DNA of 64,000 nt, taken from Bacillus sp. HSf4 (lineage in GTDB: Bacteria > Bacillota > Bacilli > Bacillales > Bacillaceae). Positions 16,812 through 25,799 of this stretch are shown here, piece by piece. The DNA lies in NCBI RefSeq assembly GCF_029537375.1, contig NZ_CP120679.1, positions 3,887,501 to 3,951,500 on the forward strand, given 5' to 3'. Each line of letters begins with the position of its first letter. Position 1 is the stretch's first letter. A model generated the notes under the pieces. The model was not told the DNA's origin and did no database searches. It worked only from the letters and a program-made list of their open reading frames with translations. A program made the position numbers and the translations under genes.

Positions 16812-17384
16812 GTGAACTACGAATTATTCAACGCAATCCATAATCTATCACACCACAGCAATATTCTCGACAATCTGATGATTTTCATTACGGAAAAAGC
16901 GATTTACCTGTACGCGCTGGCGCTGTTGGCGATTTGGCTTTTCGGAGGCCGCGCTTATAAAAAAAGCGTTCTTCAGGCGGGATTTACAGGCGTTTTAGGC
17001 TTGGCAGCCAATTACCTGATCACCTTGATATATTTTGAGCCGCGACCTTTCGTCGCTCACCATGTCAACGTATTGATCCACCACGCTGCTGATGCGTCCT
17101 TCCCGAGTGACCATACGACGGGAGCATTGGCGATTTCGATCGCATTCTGGCTCATTCACCGTAAAATCGGGAGCTTGATGATCGCTTTTGGTTTATTGAC
17201 GGGCTTCTCCCGCATCTGGGTGGGGCACCATTATCCGCTTGATGTTTTAGGAAGCATATTGGTAGCTATATTCGTCTCACTGATTGTACTCAAATTTTCC
17301 AAACATTTAAATCCGCTTTTCCATTGGATCATTTCCTTCTACAATACGATCGTGCAGCAATTAAGAAAAGCGATCTTCAGATAG
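16812..17384 (+). CDS. bcrC: Undecaprenyl pyrophosphate phosphatase BcrC
   Basis: 190-residue PAP2-family membrane phosphatase. The three catalytic motifs are visible: a KxxxxxxRP-like LIYFEPRPF (about 70-80), PSDH within SFPSDHTTGA (about 95-105) and RIWVGHHYPLDV (about 136-147). It recycles undecaprenyl pyrophosphate to the monophosphate lipid carrier and confers basal bacitracin resistance. The GTG or ATG region at 16812 follows AAAGGTGAT. The ECF-type promoter upstream fits cell-wall stress control. Confidence 0.92.
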   Translation: MNYELFNAIHNLSHHSNILDNLMIFITEKAIYLYALALLAIWLFGGRAYKKSVLQAGFTGVLGLAANYLITLIYFEPRPFVAHHVNVLIHHAADASFPSDHTTGALAISIAFWLIHRKIGSLMIAFGLLTGFSRIWVGHHYPLDVLGSILVAIFVSLIVLKFSKHLNPLFHWIISFYNTIVQQLRKAIFR

Positions 17385-17395
17385 TGTGCGAAAAC

Positions 17396-17444
17396 AAAAA
17401 GCCCTGGCAGCGGATTGCGGATCCGGCTGCCAGGGCTTTTTTTA
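17396..17444. terminator. Bidirectional terminator between bcrC and ppaC
   Basis: Very strong stem AAAAAGCCCTGGCAGC / GCTGCCAGGGCTTTTT with T-run on both strands, between converging genes. Confidence 0.92.
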
Positions 17445-18371
17445 TTATTTCAATGCATCCGTAAGCGGCGGAACAATTTGTTTTTTACGTGATACAACGC
17501 CTTTCAGCGTCGCTGTGTTGTCTGTCAATGTGACATTAAACGCTTTTTCTACTGCTTGTGCAGCTTGTCCTGAAGCGACGACGACAGAGTCGTTTGTCAA
17601 AATGTCTGTCACGACGAATACAAATAAATCCAGCCCTTTTTCCGCAACCACTTTTGAAAGCTCTGCATCCACTTCCTCTTTACGGGAAAGGACATCGTTT
17701 GTGTCGACGGTATTGACTTGGGCAATCTCCACTTTATGGCTTCCCATCGTAAATTCCTTCGCATCAAGCGATAGAAGCTGAGGAATCGTTTTGGCGCTCA
17801 GATCGGCGCCCGCTTTCAGCATGTCCAGTCCATAGCTTTCAGCCTCAACGCCGGCGATTTCAGCCAGTTCTTTTGCCGCTTGGACATCTTCATCTGTGCA
17901 AGTCGGAGATTTAAATAAGAGGGAGTCTGAAATGATCGCTGACAGCATGAGGCCGGCAATATCCTTTTTGATCTCCACACCGTTTTCTTTGTACAGCTTT
18001 TTCAAGATCGTCGCCGTACATCCAACAGGCTCTGCACGATAATATAACGGATCGCTTGTTTCAAAATTGGCAATCCGGTGATGGTCAATGACTTCAAGCA
18101 CGCGAACCTTATCGAGGTCATCTGCGCTCTGCTGGCGTTCGTTATGGTCAACCAAAATGACACTGTCTGTTTCATTTGCAACAGTTTCGACAAGGCGGGG
18201 AACTTCCGCATTGAATTTCTCAAGCGCATATTCGGTTTCACCGTTGATTTCGCCCAGGCGGACAGGTTCTGCGTCCAAGCCGAGCTCTTTTTTCAATTCC
18301 GCGTATGCAATCGCTGAACAAATCGTATCCGTATCCGGATTTTTGTGCCCGAAAATAAGTACTTTACTCAT
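17445..18371 (-). CDS. ppaC: Manganese-dependent inorganic pyrophosphatase PpaC
   Basis: 309-residue family II pyrophosphatase of the DHH superfamily. It begins [20 protein letters not shown], carries the metal-binding [12 protein letters not shown] and DHH ([10 protein letters not shown]) motifs, and has the C-terminal [14 protein letters not shown]2 signature. It hydrolyses pyrophosphate to drive biosynthesis. The start at 18371 is set by AAGGAGT seven bases upstream. An in-frame upstream extension to 18440 has no such site. In B. subtilis 168 ppaC lies elsewhere, so its position here is a rearrangement (from memory). Confidence 0.93.
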   Translation of the reverse strand: MSKVLIFGHKNPDTDTICSAIAYAELKKELGLDAEPVRLGEINGETEYALEKFNAEVPRLVETVANETDSVILVDHNERQQSADDLDKVRVLEVIDHHRIANFETSDPLYYRAEPVGCTATILKKLYKENGVEIKKDIAGLMLSAIISDSLLFKSPTCTDEDVQAAKELAEIAGVEAESYGLDMLKAGADLSAKTIPQLLSLDAKEFTMGSHKVEIAQVNTVDTNDVLSRKEEVDAELSKVVAEKGLDLFVFVVTDILTNDSVVVASGQAAQAVEKAFNVTLTDNTATLKGVVSRKKQIVPPLTDALK

Positions 18372-18481
18372 TTGATAACTCCTTACTTTTGTTTTTATAG
18401 TAAGCTTACCTGACAATAAAAAAATCTGCAAACCTGTCATTTATTTTAATATTTACGAAGTGTTTTGTCATTTTAAAAAAT

Positions 18482-18507
18482 AAAAAAAGAGCCCTCGGCT
18501 CTTTTAT
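18482..18507. terminator. Hairpin terminator at the catalase gene end
   Basis: Stem AAAAGAGCC / GGCTCTTTT with a three-base loop. It overlaps the end of the catalase gene and has T-runs on both strands. Confidence 0.8.
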
Positions 18508-19334
18508 TCTCCATAGTCAGGCGTATTGTGGCTTTGTTTTGGAGCAGGTTTCAGGTCCGGTTGATCTCCGTAAGCGACCGGAGCGCTCTCATATTGAAAT
18601 TTCCTCCCGTCCGGTGCATTCTCTTTCAGCCAATCAAACTGTGCGCTTTTTTCTCCATCTGAAAAATTGTATAAAGTGTGTGCAAATTCTTCCTTCTCAT
18701 ATTCTGTTGGAACCGTGCCCGGCACAATGACACCTTCTTTTTCTTCCAATTCCCTGATCGCAGCCAGCCATTGATTTTGGTGCATTGTATCTCTTGCCAA
18801 AAGAAAGCCGAGCATATCTTTTACACCCTTGTCATCCGTCATCTCATAGAGCCTGGCGACCTGCAGGCGGCCTTGTGATTCTGCATTGACATTTGCACGG
18901 AGGTCGGCAAGAAGATTGCCGCTCGCCACAATATACCCTGCATTCCATGGAACGCCCGTGCTGTTTTCCGGCATGGCCCCGAGACCCGAAACGATCGCAT
19001 GATGCGGGTTCATGCCGCTCATGATTGAACCGATCACAGGATCTTCGGCCGCTTCCTCCTGTTCATAAACGGGGGCATCTTCAAGCAGGCGTGCAATCAT
19101 CGTCGCAATCATTTCGACATGCCCGATTTCTTCAGCAGCGGTATCCATGATTAAGTCTTTGTATTTTTCATTTCCCCTCGTATTCCAGCCCTGGAACAAA
19201 TACTGCATCGCAACGGAAATTTCGCCGTATTGGCCGCCGAGAATCTCCTGCATTTTCTTTGCAAAGACAGGGTCCGGCCTTTCAGGCTTAGCCGGGTATT
19301 GCAGAACCTTCGTATGTTTGAACAAATGAATCAC
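18504..19334 (-). CDS. ydbD: Manganese catalase (YdbD-like)
   Basis: 276-residue ferritin-like di-manganese catalase. Metal ligands appear in YGEISVAMQYLFQGW, AAEEIGHVEMIATMI and the NVNAESQGRLQVARLYE helix, with a further AIRELEEKEG helix. It converts hydrogen peroxide to water and oxygen. Length and motifs fit the YdbD/CotJC class, closer to the full-length catalase than to the spore-coat CotJC. A sigma-B-like promoter lies about 30-55 bases upstream, which would place it in the general stress response as in B. subtilis. Confidence 0.88.
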   Translation of the reverse strand: MIHLFKHTKVLQYPAKPERPDPVFAKKMQEILGGQYGEISVAMQYLFQGWNTRGNEKYKDLIMDTAAEEIGHVEMIATMIARLLEDAPVYEQEEAAEDPVIGSIMSGMNPHHAIVSGLGAMPENSTGVPWNAGYIVASGNLLADLRANVNAESQGRLQVARLYEMTDDKGVKDMLGFLLARDTMHQNQWLAAIRELEEKEGVIVPGTVPTEYEKEEFAHTLYNFSDGEKSAQFDWLKENAPDGRKFQYESAPVAYGDQPDLKPAPKQSHNTPDYGE

Positions 19335-19362
19335 TCCCCTTATTTATGCGGCTGTTTTTGAT

Positions 19363-19388
19363 TTAACCGGAGAGGCTGATCATCAAAC
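19363..19388 (-). promoter_or_regulatory. Candidate sigma-B promoter of the manganese catalase gene
   Basis: Minus strand GTTTGA (19383-19388), 14-base spacer, GGTTAA (19363-19368). This compares with GTTTAA-N14-GGGTAT: five of six and four of six matches. The known sigma-B control of ydbD in B. subtilis adds support. Confidence 0.45.
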
Positions 19389-19460
19389 GTTACAGTATGC
19401 CGTGAATGTGTTGCAGATGGATGTTTTAAGCATAATAAAAGAAAAAGGAGCGTTTTTTAG

Positions 19461-20186
19461 ATGACGATCACAACTACTTCACATCGGCCCTTTCCGCTCC
19501 CGAAAGGGTCCTGGATAATGGCACAGACGTGGAACGATGTATTGTTCGCTCATTGGCCTGTTGAACCTGCGGCCATTCGCGGGAAAGTACCGGCGGCCTT
19601 GGAGCTGGAGACGTTTAACGGAAAGGCTTGGATCGGCATTCTGCCTTTTCTGCTGACAGATCTGCGGGCCCGCTTTTTGCCGCCCATCCCTGGCATCAGC
19701 AGATTTCCTGAGGTGAATGTCCGAACATATGTCACATATCAAGGTGTACCAGGCGTTTATTTTTTCAGTCTTGATGCCGGATCACGCTTAGCCGCCTTGA
19801 GCGCGAGGCATTTTTTCCATTTGCCGTATTTTCACGCAGACATTGCCTTTAACAAAGAAGACAGCCGGATTCGATTCTTCAGCAGAAGGTCTGATGCAAA
19901 AGCGGTCTTTCACACCAGCTATGGTCCGCTGTCAGATCCCTTCAGCGCCCAAAAAGGAACGCTCGAATACTGGCTGACGGAAAGATACCGGCTGTACACT
20001 GCACACAATCGCCGGATCTACTATGAAGACATCCACCATTCACAATGGACGCTTCAAGAGGCCGAAGCAGAATTTCACCAAAATACAGCGGCGGCAGCGA
20101 GCGATCTCGTATTGCCTCATACCGCCCCGCTCCTTCATTACGCTAAAAAGCAGCACGTCTTATTTTGGGCGCTTCAAGGGGTTTAG
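19461..20186 (+). CDS. DUF2071 family protein (YqjF-like)
   Basis: 241 residues. The DUF2071/YqjF family is recognised from WNDVLFAHWPV near the N terminus, WIGILPFLLTDLRARFLPP and PEVNVRTYVTY. The family adopts an acetoacetate-decarboxylase-like fold, but the activity is unknown. AAAAGGAGCG lies ten bases before ATG at 19461. It is a single gene on the plus strand, followed by a noncoding region with a structured repeat. Confidence 0.82.
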   Translation: MTITTTSHRPFPLPKGSWIMAQTWNDVLFAHWPVEPAAIRGKVPAALELETFNGKAWIGILPFLLTDLRARFLPPIPGISRFPEVNVRTYVTYQGVPGVYFFSLDAGSRLAALSARHFFHLPYFHADIAFNKEDSRIRFFSRRSDAKAVFHTSYGPLSDPFSAQKGTLEYWLTERYRLYTAHNRRIYYEDIHHSQWTLQEAEAEFHQNTAAAASDLVLPHTAPLLHYAKKQHVLFWALQGV

Positions 20187-20557
20187 TGATGGGATTGAAA
20201 AGAAAGCCGAATAGTGAAATACCAGCTACTCCATATCAAGAGGGGTTAAAAGAAACACTAAATTCTACATAAAAAATAACGCAGAAGACAGGCAAATTAT
20301 TTATTGATTCATGACTAACAAAAAACCTCCAGATGAATGCCGATCTTGCATTTATTACAAAAGGAAGAGTAAAATACTCTTCCTTCAGCGTATCGACAAA
20401 CCCTGGCATTCATTGTCAGGCCTGCTAAGTCGGTGCTCACGTATGATAACGAGGTTCGGCGGCTAATTGCGCAGGCGTCCTGCCTGAACGCCGCCGTCAT
20501 CACATCCTGTGAAAGTTTGCTCCGATGCTCGGCCTTCCTAGACTGCTTCCTTACGGC
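20187..20557. other. Intergenic region with hairpin and truncated 190-bp-type repeat
   Basis: The first 170 bases show nothing clear. From 20361 onward there is a perfect hairpin followed by the repeat copy described separately, which stops about 10 bases short of the CBS-protein stop codon. Confidence 0.6.
20361..20546 (+). repeat. Dispersed structured repeat, copy A (truncated)
   Basis: A perfect 11-bp hairpin, AAGGAAGAGTA / TACTCTTCCTT (20361-20385), runs directly into a core of about 160 bases starting CAGCGTATCGACAAACCC. It is roughly 90 percent identical by eye to the reverse complement of 54,209-54,400. Shared landmarks include GTCAGGCCTG, AAGTCGGTGCTCACG, CAGGCGTCCTGCCTGAACGC, CATCACATCCTGTGAAAG and CTTCCTAGACTGC. 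The closing arm seen in copy B is missing here, next to the 3-prime end of the CBS gene. Confidence 0.85.
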
Positions 20558-20968
20558 TCAAGCGGGCTTTGAAATGTCGCTTAATGCCTTCCCGGCTTTC
20601 TCATCCGCAGCATTTGTTACGGAAAGATCGCCCAACGCGACAATCCCTTCCAAGCGTCCCTCTTCAACAATGGGCAGTCTGCGAATTTGGTGTTTTGCCA
20701 TCAGATCACTGGCTTCCTCAGCCGACATGTCAGAATGGCCTGTGACCATTTCAGTGCTCATCACATCTTCGGCCGATGCATCGATGGCGTTTTCTGCTAC
20801 ACATCTGATCACAATATCACGGTCTGAAACGATCCCCAACAATGTTTCATTTTCGCAAACAGGGATTGAACCAACCTCTTGATCACGCATTTTGCCTGCG
20901 ATTTCTGTTACGGATGCAGATGGTTCACAGCATTCAACAGCGGTTGTCATGATATCCTTCAGTTTCAT
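20558..20968 (-). CDS. CBS-domain pair protein (YhcV-like)
   Basis: 136 residues made of two CBS domains. The first (about 6-62) contains VGSIPVCENETLLGIVSDRDIV and the second (about 70-125) contains IRRLPIVEEGRLEGIVALGDL. Stand-alone CBS pairs bind adenosyl ligands; B. subtilis YhcV is a general-stress protein of this type. The ligand and target are unknown. AGGAGGAAGCCG lies before ATG at 20968. Its 3-prime end lies close to repeat copy A, and no separate terminator is seen. Confidence 0.82.
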   Translation of the reverse strand: MKLKDIMTTAVECCEPSASVTEIAGKMRDQEVGSIPVCENETLLGIVSDRDIVIRCVAENAIDASAEDVMSTEMVTGHSDMSAEEASDLMAKHQIRRLPIVEEGRLEGIVALGDLSVTNAADEKAGKALSDISKPA

Positions 20969-21033
20969 TTCGGCTTCCTCCTTTATCAGCGGTTTAGTAT
21001 GTGCTTATCCGCTAAAAACGGAGATTAAACATA

Positions 21034-21975
21034 TTAAAAGCCGTCCTTTCTTTTTTTGTCTTTTAATAAATCACCTGTCCAGCCCTTCTTTTTCAAATAT
21101 AAATAGACAAGAACGGTCGATAAAAAAATCAGAATCAGCGAAAACAAGTAGCCGTATTTTAATGATAGTTCAGGCATGACTTCAAAGTTCATCCCCCAAA
21201 GAGCGCCGAATGCCGTCATCGGTGTAAAGATCGTCGTAAAGATTGTCAGAGCTTTAAAGATCTCATTCCCACGATGGGAAGTCACCACTTCTTCGGAATG
21301 AAGCAAATAATTGATTTCATTTGCATATTCTTTGATCAAATCAATGCCTCTGTCGATCCTGCAAAAGGTGCGGCGTTGTTCAATGGCAGCGAAATCCTTT
21401 GATAAAAATGCTTCTTTGATGCCCATTCCGATTTTTTTCATAGATAAAATCAAGCTTCTCATGATCAACAGCTCATGGCGCCGCTGATGAATGAGTTCAA
21501 TGATGCTTTTGTTATTATCATGGTGAAATCCCCATCTTAATTTTTCAAGCTGCACTTCAAAGTGCTCAAGCTCATGCAAATACACTCTCATTAATTCCCC
21601 CAGTAACACTAAAAACGCTTCTGCTGCATCATGACATCTCATCAATTGTTCATGCAATCGCTGGAGGCTGACCTCTGCGAAAACGGAGAAATCTAAATTC
21701 ATCGTGAAAAAATAGTTTTTTGTTAAATAAAAATGAAAAGCTGAGCGGTCCTGCTCCTCTTCTGGTTCCTGATCATAAATATAAGAACCGTAAAGGGCTT
21801 CCCTGTCTTTGGCTGCAACATTGAGATCCAAGCAATTGATATTGGTTGAAGGAACGCCTTGAAACCATTTCCGGCATCCCGGCCAGTGATCGGATCGAAT
21901 CAGCCCTTGTGCCTCTGCCTTTTCGTGAGGGCCAAGCTGATACCATGTCCAGCCATCTCCCTGAAATACTCTCAT
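21034..21975 (-). CDS. CorA-family divalent cation transporter
   Basis: 313 residues. A long cytosolic N-terminal domain is rich in helices. It is followed by the CorA signature GMN in FGALWGMNFEVMPEL (about 262-276), two closely spaced membrane helices and a basic tail (KKKGWTGDLLKDKKRK). It should conduct Mg2+ or related ions as a pentamer. GGAGGGG eight bases upstream sets the start at 21975; the extension to 22041 has no ribosome site. It is divergent from the CNNM/CorC-type gene, an arrangement suggesting linked metal-ion traffic. Confidence 0.85.
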   Translation of the reverse strand: MRVFQGDGWTWYQLGPHEKAEAQGLIRSDHWPGCRKWFQGVPSTNINCLDLNVAAKDREALYGSYIYDQEPEEEQDRSAFHFYLTKNYFFTMNLDFSVFAEVSLQRLHEQLMRCHDAAEAFLVLLGELMRVYLHELEHFEVQLEKLRWGFHHDNNKSIIELIHQRRHELLIMRSLILSMKKIGMGIKEAFLSKDFAAIEQRRTFCRIDRGIDLIKEYANEINYLLHSEEVVTSHRGNEIFKALTIFTTIFTPMTAFGALWGMNFEVMPELSLKYGYLFSLILIFLSTVLVYLYLKKKGWTGDLLKDKKRKDGF

Positions 21976-22100
21976 CTTCTGATCCCCTCCTCTTAAATCC
22001 AGCCCATTTGCTTTATATGTCTTTGCCCGCCTTTTGCACAAATAAACATGTTTGCCATGTGTGAGGAGGTGGAATGTAGCGAGTATGATGTTTTCATAGA

Positions 22101-22140
22101 AAAGGAGGTGTGCGCCTTCTTTTTTTCAGAAGGCCTGGCA
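22101..22140 (+). promoter_or_regulatory. Leader of the CNNM-type gene with displaced Shine-Dalgarno and hairpin
   Basis: AAAGGAGG (22101-22108) is followed by a hairpin GCCTTCT / AGAAGGC (about 22114-22134). The likely TTG start at 22141 comes after it. If the hairpin forms, it brings the purine run close to the start codon. Short start-stop reading frames (ATGTAG; ATGATGTTTTCATAG) lie just upstream. A translational control role is inference. Confidence 0.4.
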
Positions 22141-23439
22141 TTGGAAGTTTTGAAGCTGATCGCTGTAGCCGTTTTAATTGCTTTGACGGGATTTTTCGTG
22201 GCGGTTGAATTTGCCATCGTTAAGGTCAGACGAACAAAGATCGACCAATTGGTCATCCAGAAAAAAAGGGGCGCGCTTGCTGCCAAAGAAGTCACCTCAC
22301 ACCTTGATGAATATTTGTCAGCCTGTCAGCTCGGCATCACAGTGACGGCGCTCGGTCTCGGCTGGCTTGGTGAGCCGACGATGCAAAGCTTATTGCATCC
22401 CCTTTTGACTGCACTCGGTTTGAATGAGCCGGCGACGCATATTCTTTCATTTCTTTTCGCTTTTTTATCCGTCACTTACTTGAACGTCGTCATTGGAGAA
22501 CTGGCGCCTAAAACCGTTGCCATTCAAAAAGCCGAGATCGTGACACTTCTGTTTTCTAAACCAATGACTTGGTTTTATCGAATCATGTTTCCGTTTATAT
22601 GGCTGCTCAATCATTCGGCCCGCATGATCACCGGCATTATCGGAGTGAAGCCGGCCGGAGAACATGAGCTGGCCTACACGGAGGAAGAACTGAGAACACT
22701 CCTGTCAGAGAGTTATCAAAGCGGAGAGATCAACCAAAATGAATGGAGATATGTGAACAATATTTTCAAATTTGATGAGCGAATGGCTAAGGAAATCATG
22801 GTGCCGAGAAATGAAATGAACGTCTTATCCCTGGAAGACGGGATACAAAACGTGAAACGGCTGATCAAACAAACCAAGCATACCCGTTTCCCCATCATGC
22901 AAAAGGACAAAGACCACATTGTCGGAATGATCAATATAAAAGAACTGCTTCTGGCGGAGCTTGCAGGCGAGTTCACTATGGAAGCCGAGCAGCTAAAACC
23001 TTATATCCATTCCGTCATCTACGCCATTGAAACTGTTCCCGTGTACAAGCTGTTCGTTAAAATGCAGAAAGAACAAATCCACATGGCGGTTCTTTTGGAT
23101 GAATACGGCGGAACATCAGGCCTGGTGACCATCGAGGATATTGTGGAGGAAATTGTCGGTGATATTCGTGATGAATTTGATACAGAGGAAGTATCCGATA
23201 TTCGCAAACTCAAAGAAGATTATTACATCATGAGCGCCAAGGTACTGGTCAAGGATGTAAACGATCTGCTTGGGATTCATTTAACTGATGATGAAATCGA
23301 TACAATCGGCGGCTGGTTTCTCACACAAAACATCGAAAGCAGGCCCGGAACCGAAATCGAAAGTGAAGGGTACCTTTTTAAAGTGAAAGAAATGGACGGC
23401 CGTCGGATCGTGTGGATTGAAGTGACAAAAGCGGCATGA
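22141..23439 (+). CDS. CNNM/CorC (hemolysin-like) family membrane protein with CBS pair
   Basis: Domains in order are a DUF21/CNNM transmembrane domain (about 1-190, with [15 protein letters not shown] and [21 protein letters not shown]), a CBS pair (about 205-330, with [14 protein letters not shown] and [17 protein letters not shown]) and a C-terminal CorC/HlyC domain (about 345-430). Family members are linked to Mg2+ or Co2+ export and resistance, for example B. subtilis YhdP/YugS. I prefer the TTG at 22141 ([19 protein letters not shown]) by comparison with family N termini. An open frame extends back to 22048. Confidence 0.82.
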   Translation: MEVLKLIAVAVLIALTGFFVAVEFAIVKVRRTKIDQLVIQKKRGALAAKEVTSHLDEYLSACQLGITVTALGLGWLGEPTMQSLLHPLLTALGLNEPATHILSFLFAFLSVTYLNVVIGELAPKTVAIQKAEIVTLLFSKPMTWFYRIMFPFIWLLNHSARMITGIIGVKPAGEHELAYTEEELRTLLSESYQSGEINQNEWRYVNNIFKFDERMAKEIMVPRNEMNVLSLEDGIQNVKRLIKQTKHTRFPIMQKDKDHIVGMINIKELLLAELAGEFTMEAEQLKPYIHSVIYAIETVPVYKLFVKMQKEQIHMAVLLDEYGGTSGLVTIEDIVEEIVGDIRDEFDTEEVSDIRKLKEDYYIMSAKVLVKDVNDLLGIHLTDDEIDTIGGWFLTQNIESRPGTEIESEGYLFKVKEMDGRRIVWIEVTKAA

Positions 23440-23495
23440 ATCCGGCGATTCATTTTATTCGCCCCCGCCCTATCTGCTTTTCTCCCTAAAAACCA

Positions 23496-23547
23496 TGTGA
23501 GGAAATCTAACATAGTCATCATGTTATCTTTCTTTAGTCACTATAAT
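23496..23547 (+). promoter_or_regulatory. TnrA site and promoter of nrgA-nrgB
   Basis: TGTGAGGAAATCTAACA (23496-23512) matches the TnrA consensus TGTNANAWWWTMTNACA at all but one defined position. TATAAT lies at 23542-23547. With a start point about seven bases later, the TnrA site is centred close to -50. This is where TnrA activates nrgAB in B. subtilis under nitrogen limitation. Confidence 0.85.
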
Positions 23548-23588
23548 GAAAGAATAAAAGAATTTGAACTACTACGGAGGAATGATAC

Positions 23589-24800
23589 ATGCAGATGGGG
23601 GATACAGTATTTATGTTCTTTTGCGCGCTGCTCGTGTGGCTGATGACGCCGGGCATCGCTTTATTTTACGGAGGCCTGGTCAGAAGCAAAAATGTGCTGA
23701 GCACTGTCATGCACAGCTTATCATCGATTGCCATCGTCTCACTGATATGGATTCTATTCGGATATTCTCTCGCTTTTGCTCCGGGAAACCCTTTGATCGG
23801 CGGCTTGGAATGGATCGGTTTACACGGAGTCGGATTTGATCCGAATCCAGATTACTCGGAAACGATCCCGCATACGCTCTATATGATGTTCCAGTTGACG
23901 TTTGCCGTTCTGACGACGGCGATTATTTCCGGAAGCTTCGCTGAACGGATGCGCTTTCCGGCCTTCATCCTTTTTTCCGTGCTGTGGGTCGTGTTCGTCT
24001 ACTCTCCTGTCGCCCATTGGGTATGGGGCGGCGGCTGGCTTGCCGAGCTCGGAGCGATCGACTTCGCCGGAGGAAACGTCGTTCATATCACATCAGGTGT
24101 CGCCGGCCTGATCGTCGCGATCGCGCTTGGCAAACGAAAAAATATCAGCGACACCGCGCCTCATAACCTGCTTTTGACATTGCTGGGCGCTGCGCTGATC
24201 TGGTTTGGATGGTTCGGTTTTAACGTCGGAAGCGCATTGACGATTGATGAGGTCGCCATGACGGCTTTTATCAACACCAATACAGCGGCGGCCGCGGGCT
24301 TGATCGGCTGGGTTTTGGCGGAATGGCTGATCAATAAAAAACCGACAATGCTCGGAGCCGTTTCGGGAGCGATCGCCGGACTTGTGGCGATTACGCCGGG
24401 TGCAGGGTTTGTCACGCCTTTTTCATCCGTCTGCATCGGCTTGATCGGCGGAGCCGTCTGTTTTTGGGGTGTGTTTTTCCTAAAAGAAAAATTCGGTTAT
24501 GATGACGCACTTGACGCCTTCGGGCTTCATGGCATCGGCGGAACCTGGGGCGGGATTGCGACAGGCCTGTTTGCCACAACTTCAGTCAATCCGGCGGGAG
24601 CCGACGGACTTTTCTACGGAAATGTCAGCCTGCTGTGGAAACAACTGATTGCCATTGGTGCAACATATTTGTTTGTCGCAATCGTGACTTACGCTATTAT
24701 TAAGGTAGTCGGTATCATCTTTACACTCCGTGCCTCAGAGGATGAGGAGACGCTCGGCCTTGATCTGACGATGCACGGCGAAAAAGCGTATCAAGATTAA
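23589..24800 (+). CDS. nrgA: Ammonium transporter AmtB/NrgA
   Basis: 403 residues, 11 membrane helices, very close to B. subtilis NrgA. It begins MQMGDTVFMFFCALLVWLMT and has the pore-lining histidine region GLHGIGGTWGGIATG (about 319-333). The C-terminal GLDLTMHGEKAYQD helix is used for contact with the PII protein. It imports ammonium at low concentration. CGGAGGAATG lies ahead of the ATG. It forms an operon with nrgB and is activated from the TnrA site upstream. Confidence 0.96.
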   Translation: MQMGDTVFMFFCALLVWLMTPGIALFYGGLVRSKNVLSTVMHSLSSIAIVSLIWILFGYSLAFAPGNPLIGGLEWIGLHGVGFDPNPDYSETIPHTLYMMFQLTFAVLTTAIISGSFAERMRFPAFILFSVLWVVFVYSPVAHWVWGGGWLAELGAIDFAGGNVVHITSGVAGLIVAIALGKRKNISDTAPHNLLLTLLGAALIWFGWFGFNVGSALTIDEVAMTAFINTNTAAAAGLIGWVLAEWLINKKPTMLGAVSGAIAGLVAITPGAGFVTPFSSVCIGLIGGAVCFWGVFFLKEKFGYDDALDAFGLHGIGGTWGGIATGLFATTSVNPAGADGLFYGNVSLLWKQLIAIGATYLFVAIVTYAIIKVVGIIFTLRASEDEETLGLDLTMHGEKAYQD

Positions 24801-24819
24801 TTTGTCAAGGAGTGATGGT

Positions 24820-25170
24820 ATGAGCGGTCAAATGTACAAAGTGGAAATTGTAACTCGTCCTACAAACTTTGAAAAGCTGAAAACGGAGCTGGCCAAAATC
24901 GGAGTCACTTCAATTACGTTTTATAATGTCCACGGCTGCGGTCTGCAAAAAGGACATACAGAGCTATACCGCGGCGTCAAACGCGAAAGCAATGTATATG
25001 AAAGGTTAAAAGTCGAAATCGTCGTCAGCAAGGTGCCCGTCGAAAAAGTGGCCGAGACGGCGCAAAACGTCCTGAAAACCGGAGAGCCCGGAGACGGCAA
25101 AATCTTCATATACGAAATCAAAAACACCATCAACATCCGTACAGGCGAAGAAGGTCCTGACGCTTTATAA
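24820..25170 (+). CDS. nrgB: PII-like regulator GlnK/NrgB
   Basis: 116 residues. Start ATG at 24820 (MSGQMYKVEIVTRP) follows AAGGAGTG; the frame also runs back to a TTG at 24802, which would bury the ribosome site. The PII fold is clear, with T-loop ELYRGVKRESNVYERLK and C-terminal GKIFIYEIKNTINIRTGEEG. It binds NrgA and, in B. subtilis, TnrA, signalling nitrogen state. The conserved T-loop tyrosine region is intact. It is 19 bases downstream of nrgA. Confidence 0.95.
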   Translation: MSGQMYKVEIVTRPTNFEKLKTELAKIGVTSITFYNVHGCGLQKGHTELYRGVKRESNVYERLKVEIVVSKVPVEKVAETAQNVLKTGEPGDGKIFIYEIKNTINIRTGEEGPDAL

Positions 25171-25210
25171 AGCAAAGCTCCCGGGCGAGACATGACCCGG
25201 GAGCTTTGCT
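25171..25210. terminator. Hairpin between nrgB and clpP2
   Basis: A 15-bp stem, AGCAAAGCTCCCGGG / CCCGGGAGCTTTGCT, sits between converging genes. No clean T-run follows on either strand, but the stem is very stable. Confidence 0.7.
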
Positions 25211-25214
25211 TGTG

Positions 25215-25787
25215 TTACAGGATGTCATCAATGATGCCGTATGCCTTCGCTTCATCCGCATCCATAAAATAGTCGCGTTCCATGTCGGCTTTTAACTTTT
25301 CAATAGGCTGACCCGTCCGCTCATGGAAAAACAGCTGTATTTTTTCCTTCAGCTTGATGATCCGCCTTGCCGAAATCTCCATGTCGGTCGCCTGCCCTTT
25401 AACACCGCCGAGCGGCTGATGGATCATGATTTCGCTGTTTTTAAGGGCATACCTTTTCCCTTTCGTTCCGCCCGCCAAGAGGATCGCTCCCATGGAAGCC
25501 GCCATTCCCACACAAATGGTGCGGATGTCCGGCTTCACATATTCCATCGTGTCCAATATTGCATAGCCGGCCGATGTTGAGCCTCCCGGGCTGTTGATGT
25601 AAATCGAAATATCCTTTTCATCATCCTCCGCTGACAAAAACAGCAGCTGGGCGGTGACGCGATTGGCCAGGTCATCCGAAAATTCCGAGCCGATCATAAT
25701 GATGCGATCCTTGAGAAGCCTTGAAAAAATATCGTATGACCTTTCTCCCGCCGCTGTTTTTTCAATAACATAAGGAATGGTGTTCAT
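25215..25787 (-). CDS. Second ATP-dependent Clp protease proteolytic subunit (ClpP paralogue)
   Basis: 190 residues with the ClpP fold. The catalytic triad is intact: Ser98 in GMAASMGA, His123 in MIHQPLGG and Asp172 in MERDYF. The N-terminal axial-loop region ([17 protein letters not shown]) is present. It ends at IIDDIL without the short tail of the housekeeping enzyme. It differs from B. subtilis ClpP at many positions, and its neighbours are not those of clpP, so it is probably an additional paralogue. It follows a sigma-factor gene by 12 bases in one minus-strand unit. AGGAGG precedes the ATG. Confidence 0.88.
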   Translation of the reverse strand: MNTIPYVIEKTAAGERSYDIFSRLLKDRIIMIGSEFSDDLANRVTAQLLFLSAEDDEKDISIYINSPGGSTSAGYAILDTMEYVKPDIRTICVGMAASMGAILLAGGTKGKRYALKNSEIMIHQPLGGVKGQATDMEISARRIIKLKEKIQLFFHERTGQPIEKLKADMERDYFMDADEAKAYGIIDDIL

Positions 25788-25799
25788 TGCCTTTACCTC

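Noticed and set aside
25171..25210. Reading the nrgB/clpP2 hairpin as a riboswitch or operator
   Set aside because: It is a simple perfect stem between converging genes. A terminator is the simpler reading.
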